Assembly (NCBI RefSeq): GCF_016807805.1
Contig: NZ_CP063362.1
Location: 3,762,501-3,826,500 of the forward strand
DNA: 64,000 bases
Direction of reading: 5' to 3'
DNA from: Xanthobacter dioxanivorans
GTDB taxonomy: Bacteria; Pseudomonadota; Alphaproteobacteria; Rhizobiales; Xanthobacteraceae
In this document: positions 44,111-54,940 of the stretch, piece by piece
Numbering within the stretch: the stretch's first letter is position 1
Layout of the letters: each line of letters opens with the position of its first letter
Position numbers and translations under genes: made by a program
The notes under the pieces: generated by a model
Database searches by the model: none
Seen by the model: only the letters and a program-made list of their open reading frames with translations
Told to the model about the DNA's origin: nothing

Positions 44111-44141
44111 GTCCGGACAACAAGTGTCCGGAAACCGGACA
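44111..44141. promoter_or_regulatory. Candidate AcxR upstream activating sites
   Basis: A perfect palindrome TGTCCGGAAACCGGACA at 44125-44141 (7-base arms, 3-base spacer) is preceded by an additional half-site CCGGACA at 44113, itself inside the 8-bp palindrome GTCCGGAC. The main site ends 76 bases before the sigma-54 promoter, the usual enhancer distance. Assignment to AcxR is inferred from position. Confidence 0.65.
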
Positions 44142-44217
44142 GTCAAAAACAATACGATTACATGATGCATCGCACAAAAATCATGGATATCGGGCAATTT
44201 GTACAGTCGATCCGCTC

Positions 44218-44233
44218 TGGCACGCATCCTGCC
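44218..44233 (+). promoter_or_regulatory. Sigma-54 (-24/-12) promoter of acxABC
   Basis: TGGCACGCATCCTGCC matches the consensus TGGCACG-N4-TTGC at all bases of the first box and at TGC of the second. The invariant GG (44219-44220) and GC (44231-44232) are exactly 10 bases apart. Transcription should start near 44244, giving a leader of about 47 bases before the acxA GTG. Confidence 0.88.
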
Positions 44234-44290
44234 CCTGTCATGGCGAGCCGGCATCAAAAAGCAGGCCGGCAAATCAGGGAGGACCATCGC

Positions 44291-46444
44291 GTGAACGTTC
44301 CCGTGGGAAACCTGCGCAACGTCCAGGTGCTCGGCATCGATGCCGGCGGCACCATGACGGACACCTTTTTCGTGGACCAGGACGGCGACTTCGTCGTCGG
44401 CAAGGCCCAGTCCACGCCGCAGAACGAGGCCCTCGGCCTCATCGCCTCGTCCGAGGACGGCCTCGCCAACTGGGGCATGTCGCTGCACGAGGCCCTCGGC
44501 CAGCTGCAGACGGGGGTCTATTCGGGCACCGCGATGCTCAATCGCGTGGTCCAGCGCAAGGGGCTCAAATGCGGCCTCATCGTCAATCGCGGCATGGAGG
44601 ATTTCCACCGCATGGGCCGCGCCGTCCAGAGCCATCTGGGCTATGCCTATGAGGACCGCATCCACCTCAACACCCACCGCTACGACCCGCCGCTGGTGCC
44701 GCGCCAGCTCACCCGCGGCGTCATCGAGCGCACCGACATGATGGGCACGCAGGTGATCCCCCTGCGCGAGGACAGCGCCCGGCAGGCCGCCCGCGAGCTG
44801 ATCGCCTCCGACGTGGAAGGCATCGTCATCTCGCTGCTGCATTCCTACAAGAACCCGGTCAACGAGCGCCGCGTGCGCGACATCGTGCTGGAGGAAGTGG
44901 CGAAGAGCGGAAAGAAGATCCCGGTCTTCGCCTCCGCCGATTACTATCCCGTGCGCAAGGAAACCCACCGCACCAACACCACCATTCTCGAAGGCTACGC
45001 CGCCGAGCCGTCGCGGCAGACGCTGAACAAGATCTCAGACGCCTTCAAGGAGCGCGGCACCAAGTTCGACTTCCGCGTGATGGCGACCCATGGCGGCACC
45101 ATCTCCTGGAAGGCGAAGGAGCTGGCCCGCACCATCGTCTCCGGCCCCATCGGCGGGGTGATCGGCGCGAAGTATCTCGGCGAGGTGCTGGGCTACAAGA
45201 ACATCGCCTGCTCGGACATCGGCGGCACCTCGTTCGACGTGGCGCTCATCACCCAGGGCGAGATGACCATCAAGAACGACCCGGACATGGCGCGCCTCGT
45301 CCTGTCGCTGCCGCTGGTGGCCATGGATTCGGTGGGGGCGGGGGCCGGCTCCTTCATCCGCCTCGATCCCTACACCAAGGCGATCAAGCTCGGCCCGGAC
45401 AGTGCCGGCTACCGGGTGGGCGTGTGCTGGAAGGAGAGCGGCATCGAGACGGTGACCGTCTCCGACTGCCACATGGTGCTGGGCTATCTCAACCCCGACA
45501 ACTTCCTCGGCGGCGCGGTGAAGCTCGACCGGCAGCGCTCGGTGGACGCCATCAAGGTGCAGATCGCCGACAAGCTCGGCCTGTCGGTGGAGGATGCCGC
45601 CGCCGGCGTCATCGAGCTGCTCGACAGCGACCTGCGCGACTACCTGCGCGCCATGATCTCCGGCAAGGGCTACTCGCCGCAAAGCTTCGTGTGCTTCTCC
45701 TATGGCGGCGCAGGTCCCGTGCACACCTATGGCTATACGGAGGGCCTCGGCTTCGAGGATGTGATCGTGCCCGCCTGGGCCGCCGGCTTTTCCGCCTTCG
45801 GCTGCGCGGCGGCGGACTTCGAGTATCGCTACGACAAGTCCCTCGACATCAACATGCCCACCGACATGCCCGACGCCGACAAGACCAAGGCCTGCGTCAC
45901 CCTCCAGTCGGCCTGGGAGGAACTGACCCGCAACGTGCTGGAGGAGTTCAAGCTCAACGGCTACGCCCCCGAGCAGGTGACGCTCCAGCCCGGCTACCGC
46001 ATGCAGTATCGCGGCCAGCTCAACGACCTGGAGATCGAGAGCCCGCTGGCCGAGGTGCATACGGCGGCGGACTGGGACCAGCTCACCGACGCCTTCAACG
46101 CCACTTATGGCCGCGTCTATGCCGCCTCCGCCCGCTCGCCGGAGCTCGGATATTCGGTCACCGGCGCCATCATGCGCGGCATGGTGCCGATCCCCAAGCC
46201 GAAGATCCCGAAGGAGCCGGAACAGGGCGAGACCCCGCCCGAAGAGGCCAAGATCGGCACCCGCAAGTTCTATCGCAAGAAGAAGTGGGTGGATGCGCAG
46301 CTCTACCACATGGAATCGCTGCGTCCCGGCAACCGGGTGATGGGCCCCGCCATCATCGAATCCGACGCCACCACCTTCGTGGTGCCGGATGGCTTCGAGA
46401 CCTGGCTCGACGGCCACCGGCTGTTCCACCTGAAGGAGGTGTGA
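44291..46444 (+). CDS. acxA: Acetone carboxylase, beta subunit
   Basis: Hydantoinase A-like ATPase subunit of the alpha2-beta2-gamma2 acetone carboxylase. The complex turns acetone and bicarbonate into acetoacetate while hydrolysing ATP to AMP and two phosphates. The GTG at 44291 has GGGAGGA 8 bases upstream and gives 717 residues, the family length. The actin-like ATP-binding fold shows the phosphate-1 loop GIDAGGTMTDTF at residues 15-26, a second at SDIGGTSFDVALI, and ATHGGTISWKAKELARTIVSGP. The C-terminal half has FSYGGAGPVHTYGY and AGFSAFGCAAADF. The sequence closely matches my recollection of Xanthobacter AcxA. It is first in the sigma-54-driven operon. Confidence 0.97.
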   Translation: MNVPVGNLRNVQVLGIDAGGTMTDTFFVDQDGDFVVGKAQSTPQNEALGLIASSEDGLANWGMSLHEALGQLQTGVYSGTAMLNRVVQRKGLKCGLIVNRGMEDFHRMGRAVQSHLGYAYEDRIHLNTHRYDPPLVPRQLTRGVIERTDMMGTQVIPLREDSARQAARELIASDVEGIVISLLHSYKNPVNERRVRDIVLEEVAKSGKKIPVFASADYYPVRKETHRTNTTILEGYAAEPSRQTLNKISDAFKERGTKFDFRVMATHGGTISWKAKELARTIVSGPIGGVIGAKYLGEVLGYKNIACSDIGGTSFDVALITQGEMTIKNDPDMARLVLSLPLVAMDSVGAGAGSFIRLDPYTKAIKLGPDSAGYRVGVCWKESGIETVTVSDCHMVLGYLNPDNFLGGAVKLDRQRSVDAIKVQIADKLGLSVEDAAAGVIELLDSDLRDYLRAMISGKGYSPQSFVCFSYGGAGPVHTYGYTEGLGFEDVIVPAWAAGFSAFGCAAADFEYRYDKSLDINMPTDMPDADKTKACVTLQSAWEELTRNVLEEFKLNGYAPEQVTLQPGYRMQYRGQLNDLEIESPLAEVHTAADWDQLTDAFNATYGRVYAASARSPELGYSVTGAIMRGMVPIPKPKIPKEPEQGETPPEEAKIGTRKFYRKKKWVDAQLYHMESLRPGNRVMGPAIIESDATTFVVPDGFETWLDGHRLFHLKEV

Positions 46445-46477
46445 GGGCAGGGCGACGGCTTAAGTCCGAGCGGTCAG

Positions 46478-46645
46478 CCCCCTCTCCCCCGAAGTCGGCC
46501 TTTGCCCCTTCGGCCTCCCTCTCCCCTTGCGGGAGAGGGCTGGGGCGAGGGGTGTCTCTCCCTTTGCCCCGAAGCCGGGGACATCCGGCACCAGCCCCCT
46601 CACCCCCGGCCCCTCTCCCGCAAGGGGAGAGGGGAGGAACCCAAA
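46478..46645. repeat. REP-like repeats between acxA and acxB
   Basis: The 224-base gap between acxA and acxB is mostly repeat: CCCCCTCTCCCCCGAAGTCGG at its start, CCCTCTCCCCTTGCGGGAGA near 46516, and a further copy ending GGGGAGAGGGGAGG near 46635. The acxB ribosome site (AAGAGGAAA) follows directly. These would be strong hairpins inside the acx mRNA. Confidence 0.82.
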
Positions 46646-46668
46646 CAATCTCAAGAGGAAACGACCCC

Positions 46669-48999
46669 ATGAACGTCAACGTCAATCAATCGACCCTTCA
46701 GGGCGCCACCCGCGGCATCGTCCGTGGCGGCGAGACGCTCAAAGAGCATCGCGACCGGCTCATGGCGGCCACCAAGGCCACCGGCCACTATGCCGGGCTG
46801 AAGACGCTGGAGCTGCGCGAGAAGGAGCCCATCCTCTACAACAAGCTGTTCTCCCGCCTGCGCGCCGGCGTGGTGGACGCCCGCGAGACCGCCAAGAAGA
46901 TCGCCGCCTCGCCCATCGTTGAGCAGGAGGGCGAATTGTGCTTCACCCTCTACAATGCGGCGGGTGACAGTCTTCTCACCTCCACTGGCATCATCATCCA
47001 TGTGGGGACCATGGGTGCGGCCATCAAATACATGATCGAGAACAATTGGGAGGCCAATCCCGGCGTCCACGACAGGGACATTTTCTGCAACAATGATTCC
47101 CTGATCGGGAACGTCCACCCCTGCGACATCCACACCATCGTCCCCATCTTCTGGGAAGGCGAGCTGATCGGCTGGGTGGGCGGCGTCACCCACGTCATCG
47201 ACACCGGCGCGGTGGGGCCGGGCTCCATGGCCACGGGGCAGGTGCAGCGCTTCGGCGACGGCTATTCCATCACCTGCCGCAAGGTGGGCGCCAACGACAC
47301 CCTGTTCCGAGACTGGCTGCACGAGAGCCAGCGCATGGTGCGTACCACCCGCTACTGGATGCTGGACGAGCGCACCCGCATCGCCGGCTGCCACATGATC
47401 CGGAAATTGGTGGAGGAGGTGGTCGCCGAGGAGGGCATCGAGGCCTACTGGAAGTTCGCCTACGAGGCGGTGGAGCACGGCCGCCTCGGCCTCCAGGCCC
47501 GCATCAAGGCCATGACCATCCCCGGCACCTACCGGCAGGTGGGCTTCGTGGACGTGCCCTACGCCCATGAGGACGTGCGGGTGCCCTCCGACTTCGCCAA
47601 GCTCGACACCATCATGCACGCCCCCTGCGAGATGACCATCCGCAAGGACGGCACCTGGCGCCTCGACTTCGAGGGGGCGAGCCGCTGGGGCTGGCACACC
47701 TACAATGCCCACCAGGTGAGCTTCACCTCGGGCATCTGGGTGATGATGACCCAGACCCTCATCCCCTCGGAGATGATCAACGACGGCGCCGCCTACGGCA
47801 CCGAGTTCCGCCTGCCCAAGGGCACCTGGATGAACCCGGACGACCGCCGCGTCGCCTTCTCCTATTCCTGGCACTTCCTGGTCTCGGCCTGGACGGCCCT
47901 GTGGCGCGGCCTGTCGCGCTCCTATTTCGGCCGCGGCTACCTGGAGGAGGTGAATGCGGGCAACGCCAACACCTCCAACTGGCTGCAGGGCGGCGGCTTC
48001 AACCAGTATGACGAGATCCACGCCGTGAATTCGTTCGAGTGCGCCGCCAATGGCACCGGGGCGACCGCGGTGCAGGACGGCCTCTCCCACGCCGCCGCCA
48101 TCTGGAACCCGGAAGGCGACATGGGCGACATGGAGATCTGGGAGCTGGCCGAGCCGCTCCTCTATCTCGGCCGGCAGATCAAGGCGTCCTCGGGCGGCTC
48201 CGGCAAGTATCGCGGCGGCTGCGGCTTCGAGAGCCTGCGCATGGTCTGGAACGCCAAGGACTGGACCATGTTCTTCATGGGCAACGGCCACATCTCCTCC
48301 GACTGGGGGCTGATGGGCGGCTATCCGGCCGCCTCTGGCTATCGCTTCGCCGCGCACAAGACGGACCTCAAGGCGCTCATCGCCGAAGGCAAGGACATTC
48401 CCTTCGGCGGCGACACCGATCCGGAGAACCCCACCTGGGACGCCATGCTGCCCAAGGCGCAGATCAAGCGCGACAAGCAGGCCATCACCACCGAGGAGAT
48501 GTTCGCCGACTACGACCTCTACCTCAACTACATGCGCGGCGGCCCCGGCTTCGGCGATCCGCTGGACCGCGAGCCGCAGAGCGTGGCCGACGACCTCAAC
48601 GGCGGCTACGTGCTGGAGCGCTTCGCCGCGCAGGTCTACGGCGTGGCGGTGACGAAGGGGGCCGATGGCCTCTACGTGGTGGACGAGGCGGCGACGAAGG
48701 CGGCCCGCGCGCAGATCCGCAAGGATCGCATAAACAAGTCCGTCCCCACCCGCGAGTGGATGAAGGGCGAGCGCGAGAAGATCCTCGCCAAGGATGCGGG
48801 CACCCAGGTGCGCCAGATGTTCGCCGCCTCCTTCAAGCTCGGCCCGAAGTTCGAGCAGCAGTTCCGCAGCTTCTGGGACCTGCCGGAGAGCTGGAGCCTG
48901 CCGGAGGAGGAGATCGGCGTGCCCACCTACGGCTCGCGCTACTCCATGGACATCTCCGAGCTGCCGGACGTGCACACGGTGCAGTTCGTGGAGGAGTGA
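46669..48999 (+). CDS. acxB: Acetone carboxylase, alpha subunit
   Basis: Hydantoinase B-like subunit of 776 residues, the largest of the complex and the one that carries the Mn-dependent carboxylation centre in characterised enzymes. Visible family motifs are NNDSLIGNVHPCDIHTIVPIFWEGELIGWVGGVTHVIDTGAVGPGSM, SFTSGIWVMMTQTLIPSEMINDGA, and GSGKYRGGCGFESLRMVW. The His and Asp residues of HPCDIHT probably bind metal. Start 46669 (MNVNVNQSTLQGATRG) follows AAGAGGAAA. Together with AcxA it derives from the HyuA/HyuB and acetophenone carboxylase superfamily. Confidence 0.97.
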   Translation: MNVNVNQSTLQGATRGIVRGGETLKEHRDRLMAATKATGHYAGLKTLELREKEPILYNKLFSRLRAGVVDARETAKKIAASPIVEQEGELCFTLYNAAGDSLLTSTGIIIHVGTMGAAIKYMIENNWEANPGVHDRDIFCNNDSLIGNVHPCDIHTIVPIFWEGELIGWVGGVTHVIDTGAVGPGSMATGQVQRFGDGYSITCRKVGANDTLFRDWLHESQRMVRTTRYWMLDERTRIAGCHMIRKLVEEVVAEEGIEAYWKFAYEAVEHGRLGLQARIKAMTIPGTYRQVGFVDVPYAHEDVRVPSDFAKLDTIMHAPCEMTIRKDGTWRLDFEGASRWGWHTYNAHQVSFTSGIWVMMTQTLIPSEMINDGAAYGTEFRLPKGTWMNPDDRRVAFSYSWHFLVSAWTALWRGLSRSYFGRGYLEEVNAGNANTSNWLQGGGFNQYDEIHAVNSFECAANGTGATAVQDGLSHAAAIWNPEGDMGDMEIWELAEPLLYLGRQIKASSGGSGKYRGGCGFESLRMVWNAKDWTMFFMGNGHISSDWGLMGGYPAASGYRFAAHKTDLKALIAEGKDIPFGGDTDPENPTWDAMLPKAQIKRDKQAITTEEMFADYDLYLNYMRGGPGFGDPLDREPQSVADDLNGGYVLERFAAQVYGVAVTKGADGLYVVDEAATKAARAQIRKDRINKSVPTREWMKGEREKILAKDAGTQVRQMFAASFKLGPKFEQQFRSFWDLPESWSLPEEEIGVPTYGSRYSMDISELPDVHTVQFVEE

Positions 49000-49017
49000 G
49001 GGTTCTACACGCTCTGA

Positions 49018-49220
49018 CTCCCTCTCCCCTCGCGGGAGAGGGCTGGGGTGAGGGGGCCACCGCCCCTCGTCCCGGCGCGCGGCTCCCCGCCGGAGCCTCA
49101 CCCCTCACCCCCAACCCCTCTCCCGCAAGGGGAGAGGGGAGAACAAGGAAAATCCCTCTCCCGCAGGGGGAGAGGGGAGAACAAGGAAAATCCCTCTCCC
49201 GCAGGGGGAGAGGGGAGGAA
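49018..49220. repeat. REP-like repeats including a 38-bp triplication between acxB and acxC
   Basis: After one palindromic copy at about 49018-49055, three head-to-tail units start at 49116, 49154 and 49192. The first two are 38 bases and the third is cut at about 49219. Each unit begins CCCTCTCCCGCA and contains GGGGAGAGGGGAG, then ACAAGGAAAAT. The array ends 15 bases before the acxC ribosome site AGGAGGAAA. Confidence 0.9.
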
Positions 49221-49244
49221 GACACCCCAATCAGGAGGAAACCC

Positions 49245-49751
49245 ATGGCCTATACCCGGTCCAAGATCGTCGATCTCGTGGAAGGCAAGATCGATCCCGA
49301 TACGCTGCACCAGATGCTCTCCACCCCGAAGGACCCGGAGCGGTTCGTGACCTACGTGGAGATCCTGCAGGAACGCGTGCCGTGGGATGACAAGATCATC
49401 CTGCCGTTCGGCCCGAAGCTCTTCATCGTCCAGCAGAAGGTGTCGAAGAAGTGGACCGTGCGCTGCGAGTGCGGCCACGATTTCTGCGACTGGAAGGAGA
49501 ACTGGAAGCTGCATGCCCGCGTGCACGTGCGCGACACGCCGCAGAAGATGGAGGAGATCTATCCCCGCCTGATGGCGCCGACGCCCGCCTGGCAGGTGAT
49601 CCGCGAGTATTTCTGCCCCGAGTGCGGCACCCTCCACGACGTGGAGGCGCCCACCCCCTGGTATCCGGTGATCCACGACTTCGAGCCGGACATCGACGCC
49701 TTCTACACCGAATGGCTCGGCCTGCCGGTGCCGGAGCGGGCGGCGGCGTAG
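49245..49751 (+). CDS. acxC: Acetone carboxylase, gamma subunit
   Basis: Small subunit of 168 residues, the standard length, starting MAYTRSKIVDLVEGKIDPDTLHQML. Cysteine pairs RCECGHDFCDWKENW and YFCPECGTLHD form a likely zinc ribbon. The AGGAGGAAA site just upstream is near perfect. It is required for a stable alpha2-beta2-gamma2 complex in characterised carboxylases. It ends the operon; a two-way terminator follows at 49986. Confidence 0.97.
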   Translation: MAYTRSKIVDLVEGKIDPDTLHQMLSTPKDPERFVTYVEILQERVPWDDKIILPFGPKLFIVQQKVSKKWTVRCECGHDFCDWKENWKLHARVHVRDTPQKMEEIYPRLMAPTPAWQVIREYFCPECGTLHDVEAPTPWYPVIHDFEPDIDAFYTEWLGLPVPERAAA

Positions 49752-49785
49752 GGGGGCAGGGGAGGGAGGGTTCTCACGCTCTGCC

Positions 49786-49943
49786 ACCCCTCACCCCGAC
49801 CCTCTCCCGCAAGGGGAGAGGGGGCCAGCCGGTGCTTCGGGCATCGGATGGCTCCGGGACCGCCTCCCATAGTCCCCCGTCACCGTTGCCAGGCGGGCGC
49901 CTCTCCCCTCTCCCCTTGCGGGAGAGGGGTTGGGGGTGAGGGG
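49786..49943. repeat. REP-like repeats after acxC
   Basis: Two copies, CCCTCTCCCGCAAGGGGAGA near 49800 and CCCCTCTCCCCTTGCGGGAG near 49908, in the gap between convergent acxC and thiC. No gene lies in 49752-50033. Confidence 0.78.
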
Positions 49944-49985
49944 GCGCACGGCCTCCGCTCCAGGGCAGCGGGCTGGCACACCAGC

Positions 49986-50014
49986 AAAAAGGGCGGCCCG
50001 AAGGCTGCCCTTTT
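49986..50014. terminator. Two-way rho-independent terminator between acxC and thiC
   Basis: On the minus strand the stem GGGCAGCC / GGCCGCCC (one G-T type pair) closes on a TTCG tetraloop and is followed by TTTTT, ending thiC. On the plus strand the same stem is followed by TTTT and can end the acx transcript. The gap to the thiC stop is 20 bases. Confidence 0.85.
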
Positions 50015-50033
50015 CATTCCAGCCCTGCCGGCC

Positions 50034-51956
<1,923 letters not shown>

Positions 51957-52007
51957 CTAGGAGACGGGTGCAAAACGGCCGTAACGCGCCGGTGCGCACA
52001 GGTTCCG

Positions 52008-52132
52008 ATCCCTTCGCCGGTATGACCCGGATCAGGTTCGAAGGGTCAACGCGGCGCCGCGGGCCTGAAGGTCTTTGACCTTCGTGGTCGACGGACTTGC
52101 GAAATCTCAGCCCCTTCCGGGACCCCCCTTGG
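52008..52132 (-). ncRNA. TPP riboswitch (THI element) upstream of thiC
   Basis: On the minus strand the conserved parts appear in order: GGGGCTGAGA (CTGAGA at 52110-52105), a variable arm GACCACGAAGGTC AAAGACC, then ACCCTTCGAACCTGATCCGG and the closing ACCGGCGAAGGGA. These are the sensor helices of the TPP aptamer. The switch ends about 100 bases before the thiC ATG, leaving room for a ribosome-site or terminator expression platform. Confidence 0.95.
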
Positions 52133-52234
52133 AACGGGCCGAGTGTGATGTATACCAAAGCCCAATGTCAACGCTGCATCGCAACACGATCACGCGTACG
52201 GCACGGTGCTCCCGCGTGGTTGCGCCGCAGCGGG

Positions 52235-52483
52235 TTACGCGGCCATGAACTGCCGGTGGGCCGCGTAGGCCGATTCTTCTTCGGTCGTTGGGAGGCTGGC
52301 GTCTGGCTTGAGCTGGCGCAGCGCCTCGTCGAGCCGGTTGAGGGCCTCCGCGGCCGCGTGCTCCTCGCGCGCGGAGCCGGCCTCCCAGGCGGCCTCGTTG
52401 CGGATGTCTTCGTCGCGGGCTTCCCGCGCGAGATAGGCGCGGACATGGAGGAGCGCGGCGGTGAGGGTGGCGAGAGACGTCAT
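52235..52483 (-). CDS. Small hypothetical protein
   Basis: Product of 82 residues (MTSLATLTAALLHVRAYLAR), mostly helical and acidic (EAAWEAGSAREEHAAAEALNRLDEALRQLK), with no signal peptide. AAGGA precedes the start. It lies upstream of thiC on the same strand, before the riboswitch. I do not recognise the family. Confidence 0.55.
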   Translation of the reverse strand: MTSLATLTAALLHVRAYLAREARDEDIRNEAAWEAGSAREEHAAAEALNRLDEALRQLKPDASLPTTEEESAYAAHRQFMAA

Positions 52484-52867
52484 GATCCTTGCCCTTGATC
52501 GCGATGCGTGAGGGAACAAAAGGCGTCCATTGCGGCGGACTCATGGCGGTCTTTTCCCTGCCGCAGCGGGATACGTTCCGGAAATCACACACTTTTTACG
52601 GCGGGGGCGCTGTCGAAGCATCATGGTGCCGGATCCGCGCGCGGCCCCCCGGCCGCTCCCCCGGCGCAGGTGTGGACGGCATCGCCGCGAGGCTTGCCGA
52701 TGGTGGCAAGGCCGGCGCTGCGGGGGTAGAATGCCCGCCCGGATGGACGCTGCCGGGACGCGGCACGGATTTGCCCGCACGGGTTTCGCCGCAGGCTTTT
52801 CGGGACACGCAACTCGCCGCTCGCCGCTCGCAACTCGCCGCTCGCACTTCGAGGCCGACACATCGCC
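52484..52867. other. 384-base gap before thyA with a short tandem repeat
   Basis: No gene recognised. At 52809-52843 the 14-base word GCAACTCGCCGCTC occurs twice, separated by GCCGCTC. Otherwise G+C-rich sequence; a thyA promoter is presumably here but not identified. Confidence 0.5.
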
Positions 52868-53662
52868 ATGGAAGCCTACCACCAGCTTCTTCGCCGCATC
52901 CTCGACGAGGGCGTCCGCAAGGACGACCGCACCGGCACCGGCACGCTTTGCGTCTTCGGCCACCAGATGCGCTTCGCGCTGGAGCAGGGCTTTCCCCTCG
53001 TCACCACCAAGAAGCTGCACCTGAAATCCATCGTGCATGAGCTGCTGTGGTTCCTCGCGGGCGACACCAACATCCAGTACCTCAAGGAAAACGGCGTCTC
53101 CATCTGGGACGAGTGGGCCGACGCGCGGGGCGATCTCGGCCCGGTCTACGGCCACCAGTGGCGCTCCTGGCCGACCCCCGAGGGCGGCGTCATCGACCAG
53201 ATCGCCCAGGTGGTTTCCGACATCCGCCGCAACCCCGATTCGCGGCGCCTCATCGTCACCGCGTGGAATCCGGCGGACGTGCCAAAGATGGCGCTGCCGC
53301 CCTGCCACTGCCTGTTCCAGTTCGCGGTGCTGGACGGCCGGCTGTCGTGCCAGCTCTACCAGCGCTCCGCCGACGTGTTCCTGGGGGTGCCGTTCAACAT
53401 CGCCTCCTACGCGCTGCTCACCCACATGGTGGCGCAGGTGGCGGGGCTGAGGGTGGGCGACTTCGTCCACACGCTGGGCGATGCCCACCTCTATCTGAAC
53501 CATCTGGACCAGGCGCGCGAGCAGCTCTCGCGCGCGCCTCGCCCGCTGCCGCGCCTCGCCCTCAATCCGCAGGTGACGGACATCTTCGCCTTCCGCTACG
53601 AGGACATCGAGATCCTCGGCTATGATCCGCACCCGGCCATCCGGGCGCCGGTCGCCGTTTGA
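52868..53662 (+). CDS. thyA: Thymidylate synthase
   Basis: Converts dUMP and methylene-tetrahydrofolate to dTMP and dihydrofolate. The 264-residue length is that of typical ThyA. Signatures are [33 protein letters not shown], the catalytic Cys in [11 protein letters not shown], and the dUMP-binding [22 protein letters not shown]. The C terminus IRAPVAV matches the mobile tail that closes over folate. No folA is visible in the window; it may lie past the right edge, next to hflK, as in many rhizobia. Confidence 0.98.
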   Translation: MEAYHQLLRRILDEGVRKDDRTGTGTLCVFGHQMRFALEQGFPLVTTKKLHLKSIVHELLWFLAGDTNIQYLKENGVSIWDEWADARGDLGPVYGHQWRSWPTPEGGVIDQIAQVVSDIRRNPDSRRLIVTAWNPADVPKMALPPCHCLFQFAVLDGRLSCQLYQRSADVFLGVPFNIASYALLTHMVAQVAGLRVGDFVHTLGDAHLYLNHLDQAREQLSRAPRPLPRLALNPQVTDIFAFRYEDIEILGYDPHPAIRAPVAV

Positions 53663-53755
53663 AGCGATAGCGCTGCGGCGAGCGCCGGAGCCACGAGGTG
53701 CGTCCTGCGCCTCGTCACGGCCTTTCAGTACCGGTCTTTCTCCAGGGAGGGTGTC

Positions 53756-54823
53756 ATGGCGGACGCAGGGAGCCTTCTGGGCCAGCTCATCGGGGCTGCG
53801 CTCGGCAACGGAAGCGTGCGGGGTGGCGCGGGCGGCGGGTCCGCTCCCGGCGGGCTGGGCGACATCCTGGGCCAGGTTCTCGGCGGCGGTGCTCCGGCCG
53901 GCGGTGGCCAGAGCGGGGCCTCGGGCCTGCCCGGCGGGCTCGGCGATATTCTCGGGCAGGTGCTGGGCGGCGGATCGGGCAGCCGTGGGCCGGGGAGCTC
54001 CGGCGGCCTGCCCGGCGGGCTCGATGACATCCTCGGACAGGTGCTGGGCGGCGGCGGGACGCGGGGCGGCGGCGCGCCGCAAGGGATGCCCGGGGGCGGG
54101 CTGCCGGGCGGGCTCGGCGACATTCTCGGCCAGATTCTCGGTGGCGGCGGTGCCCGCTCCGGCGGGGCGGCCAGTGGCGATCTCGGCGACTTCGCCTCCG
54201 ACGCCCTGGGCGGCGGCGGCTCCGCCCCTGCGCCCGGTTCCTTTCCGGCACCGGAGCCGTTTCCCGCCCCCTCGTCGGCCCCTCCGCCCGCGCCTGCTCC
54301 GGCGCCGCAGTCTGGCGGCGGCAACGACCTGGTGAAATATGGCGGCCTCGCCGTCATCGGCATGCTGGCCTGGAACGCCTTCCGCAAATGGCAGAGCCAG
54401 TCGGCCGGCCGCGCGGCCTTCACCTCCGGCACGCCGGCCGCGGCGGGCTTTGCCCCCGCTGCGGCTCCGGGCGGGGCGGATGCCTTTTCCGGCGTGCTGC
54501 TCTCGGCCATGGCGGCGGCGGCGCAGGCGGACGGAAGCCTCGACGGGGAGGAGCTGGAGCGCATCGGCGGCGGTCTCGCCCGCATGGGCGCGGCGACGCC
54601 CCAGCGGGAGGAGCTCATCGCCTTCCTCACCACGCCGGTGGACCCGCAACAGGTGGTGGATGCGGCCACCAGCCCCGAATCGGCGCTGCAGATCTATGCC
54701 GCCTCGGCCATGGCGATCCGGCCCGACAGCGCGGTGGAACAGCAATATCTGGCGAGCCTCGCGCAGGCCCTGGGCATCGACCCCGGCCTCAAGGCGCAGG
54801 TGGACGCCGATCTCGGGGCCTGA
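53756..54823 (+). CDS. TerB-like/DUF533 protein with Gly-rich N-terminal repeats
   Basis: Product of 355 residues from ATG 53756 (GGGAGGG upstream). The first 150 residues carry four repeats of GGLGDILGQVLGGG separated by Gly/Ser/Pro spacers. A Pro/Ala-rich linker, a hydrophobic segment (LVKYGGLAVIGMLAWNAF) and a C-terminal all-helical domain follow (LLSAMAAAAQADGSLDGEELERI...VDAATSPESALQIYAASAMAI). The last part matches YebE/DUF533 of the TerB-like superfamily. It is probably associated with the inner membrane; function unknown. The repeats may form short amphipathic helices. Confidence 0.85.
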   Translation: MADAGSLLGQLIGAALGNGSVRGGAGGGSAPGGLGDILGQVLGGGAPAGGGQSGASGLPGGLGDILGQVLGGGSGSRGPGSSGGLPGGLDDILGQVLGGGGTRGGGAPQGMPGGGLPGGLGDILGQILGGGGARSGGAASGDLGDFASDALGGGGSAPAPGSFPAPEPFPAPSSAPPPAPAPAPQSGGGNDLVKYGGLAVIGMLAWNAFRKWQSQSAGRAAFTSGTPAAAGFAPAAAPGGADAFSGVLLSAMAAAAQADGSLDGEELERIGGGLARMGAATPQREELIAFLTTPVDPQQVVDAATSPESALQIYAASAMAIRPDSAVEQQYLASLAQALGIDPGLKAQVDADLGA

Positions 54824-54940
54824 GGGCCGCCGTTCACGCAGACGTTAGGGCGCGCGCCGTAACGTCGCCGCGGGCGCGGGCGAAACGGGCAGGGGGGAGC
54901 GCCGTGTCGGGCTCCCTCCGCCGGTCACGCGAGGATCCCG

